This document shows, piece by piece, positions 63,783-64,000 of a DNA stretch of 64,000 bases. How positions within the stretch are numbered: position 1 is the stretch's first letter; each line of letters begins with the position of its first letter. The translations under genes and the position numbers were made by a program. The notes beneath the pieces were generated by a model, which was given only the letters and a program-made list of their open reading frames with translations, was not told where the DNA came from and searched no databases. Source of the stretch: CAIODY01 sp046051225 (GTDB lineage: Bacteria; Bacteroidota; Bacteroidia; Chitinophagales; CAIODY01); the NCBI GenBank assembly GCA_046051225.1, contig JBJOOR010000002.1:124001-188000 (forward strand), written 5' to 3'.

Positions 63783-64000
63783 TTATGACGTAATTATTTT
63801 TTTTAGTTTTTCTAAAACTCTATACAACCGCATTTTTACTGTGGCTTCATTTAATTCTAAAATTTCAGCTATTTCATGAAACGATTTTTTTTCAAAAAAT
63901 CGCATTTCAATAATATCTAATTCACTTATTTGTAAATGTTGTAAAGCATGTTTTAGTTTGTAAATGTTTTCAATTTTTGTTTCATCAGGAAGTTCATCGG
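63783..64000 (-). CDS. ECF sigma factor, partial (C-terminal part)
   Basis: The minus strand encodes the last ~72 codons of a sigma-70 region 4: LQHLQISELDIIEMRFFEKK and FHEIAEILELNEATVKMRLYR, a helix-turn-helix of the sigma-70 ECF type, ending in KKIITS. The gene continues to the right of the window. It stands 10 bp before the VWA gene, indicating a sigma/anti-sigma-like pair. Confidence 0.8.
   Translation of the reverse strand, partial: DELPDETKIENIYKLKHALQHLQISELDIIEMRFFEKKSFHEIAEILELNEATVKMRLYRVLEKLKKIITS

Noticed and set aside
1..64000. CRISPR array, rRNA or tRNA genes
   Set aside because: No regularly spaced direct repeats or recognisable RNA gene was found on either strand by eye.

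Overview
The window looks like the chromosome of a Bacteroidota bacterium, probably of the Chitinophagales/Sphingobacteriales type. The evidence is the AT-rich DNA, absence of Shine-Dalgarno sites, promoters of the TAnnTTTG type, and type IX secretion genes (PorP/SprF-like, PorE-like OmpA lipoprotein-type protein, a T9SS sorting tail). Other Bacteroidota-like traits are a SusC-like/TonB-type barrel protein with an N-terminal carboxypeptidase-regulatory domain, a bacterial GGGP synthase and a GH3-type ligase. No rRNA, tRNA or CRISPR was seen.

Region 1 (about 1-17,355) is a tightly packed, one-directional block of about 20 genes unlike the rest. It encodes many small single- or double-pass membrane proteins, a transglutaminase-fold peptidase, an LEA14-like protein and three consecutive beta-rich proteins that I read as candidate jelly-roll capsid proteins. 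It also has a coiled-coil protein, annexin-like repeats, a peptidoglycan-binding protein, an amidase, an L,D-transpeptidase-like enzyme, a giant JAB/methyltransferase/Strawberry-notch helicase and a RadA-like ATPase. No portal, terminase, tail, transposase or integrase is visible. My leading reading is a provirus or relic of a non-tailed, membrane-containing virus, or another envelope-spanning mobile element. Its left end may lie outside the window. One gene in it carries an in-frame stop.

Region 2 (17.4-22.3 kb) is accessory DNA on the flank of that element: a two-gene restriction-modification system (N6-adenine methyltransferase plus a separate PD-(D/E)XK nuclease), hairpins, a probably frameshifted orphan gene and an inverted-repeat-bearing remnant.

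Region 3 (22.3-27.9 kb) is a phosphate regulon: pstS, pstC-pstA-pstB-phoU and phoB. Three promoters (pstS, pstC, phoB) share the same direct-repeat architecture, TAACATT-N4-TAACATT-N7-(-7 box), which I propose is the Pho box. PstC carries an extra periplasmic segment resembling half of PstS. No phoR is adjacent.

Region 4 (27.9-64 kb) is ordinary chromosome. It holds ychF; a TonB-type outer membrane protein; fabG, yajQ, an SDR, an AraC regulator and a c-type haem lipoprotein; nadE; and GH3-dxr-rseP-hscB. It continues with GGGP synthase, GNAT, a lipoprotein and BCCP on the minus strand; tgt; GT2 plus a sigma factor; cutC-rfbA-M32 peptidase; porP-porE; queE; ruvB; an RRM protein; and GT4, NlpC/P60, an amidohydrolase and a VWA/anti-sigma-like gene with a partial sigma factor. 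Oddities here are a dxr with no canonical start codon, a palindromic repeat inserted in frame in nadE, a TGT with serines replacing the three zinc cysteines, and several promoters placed four bases before the start codon (candidate leaderless mRNAs).
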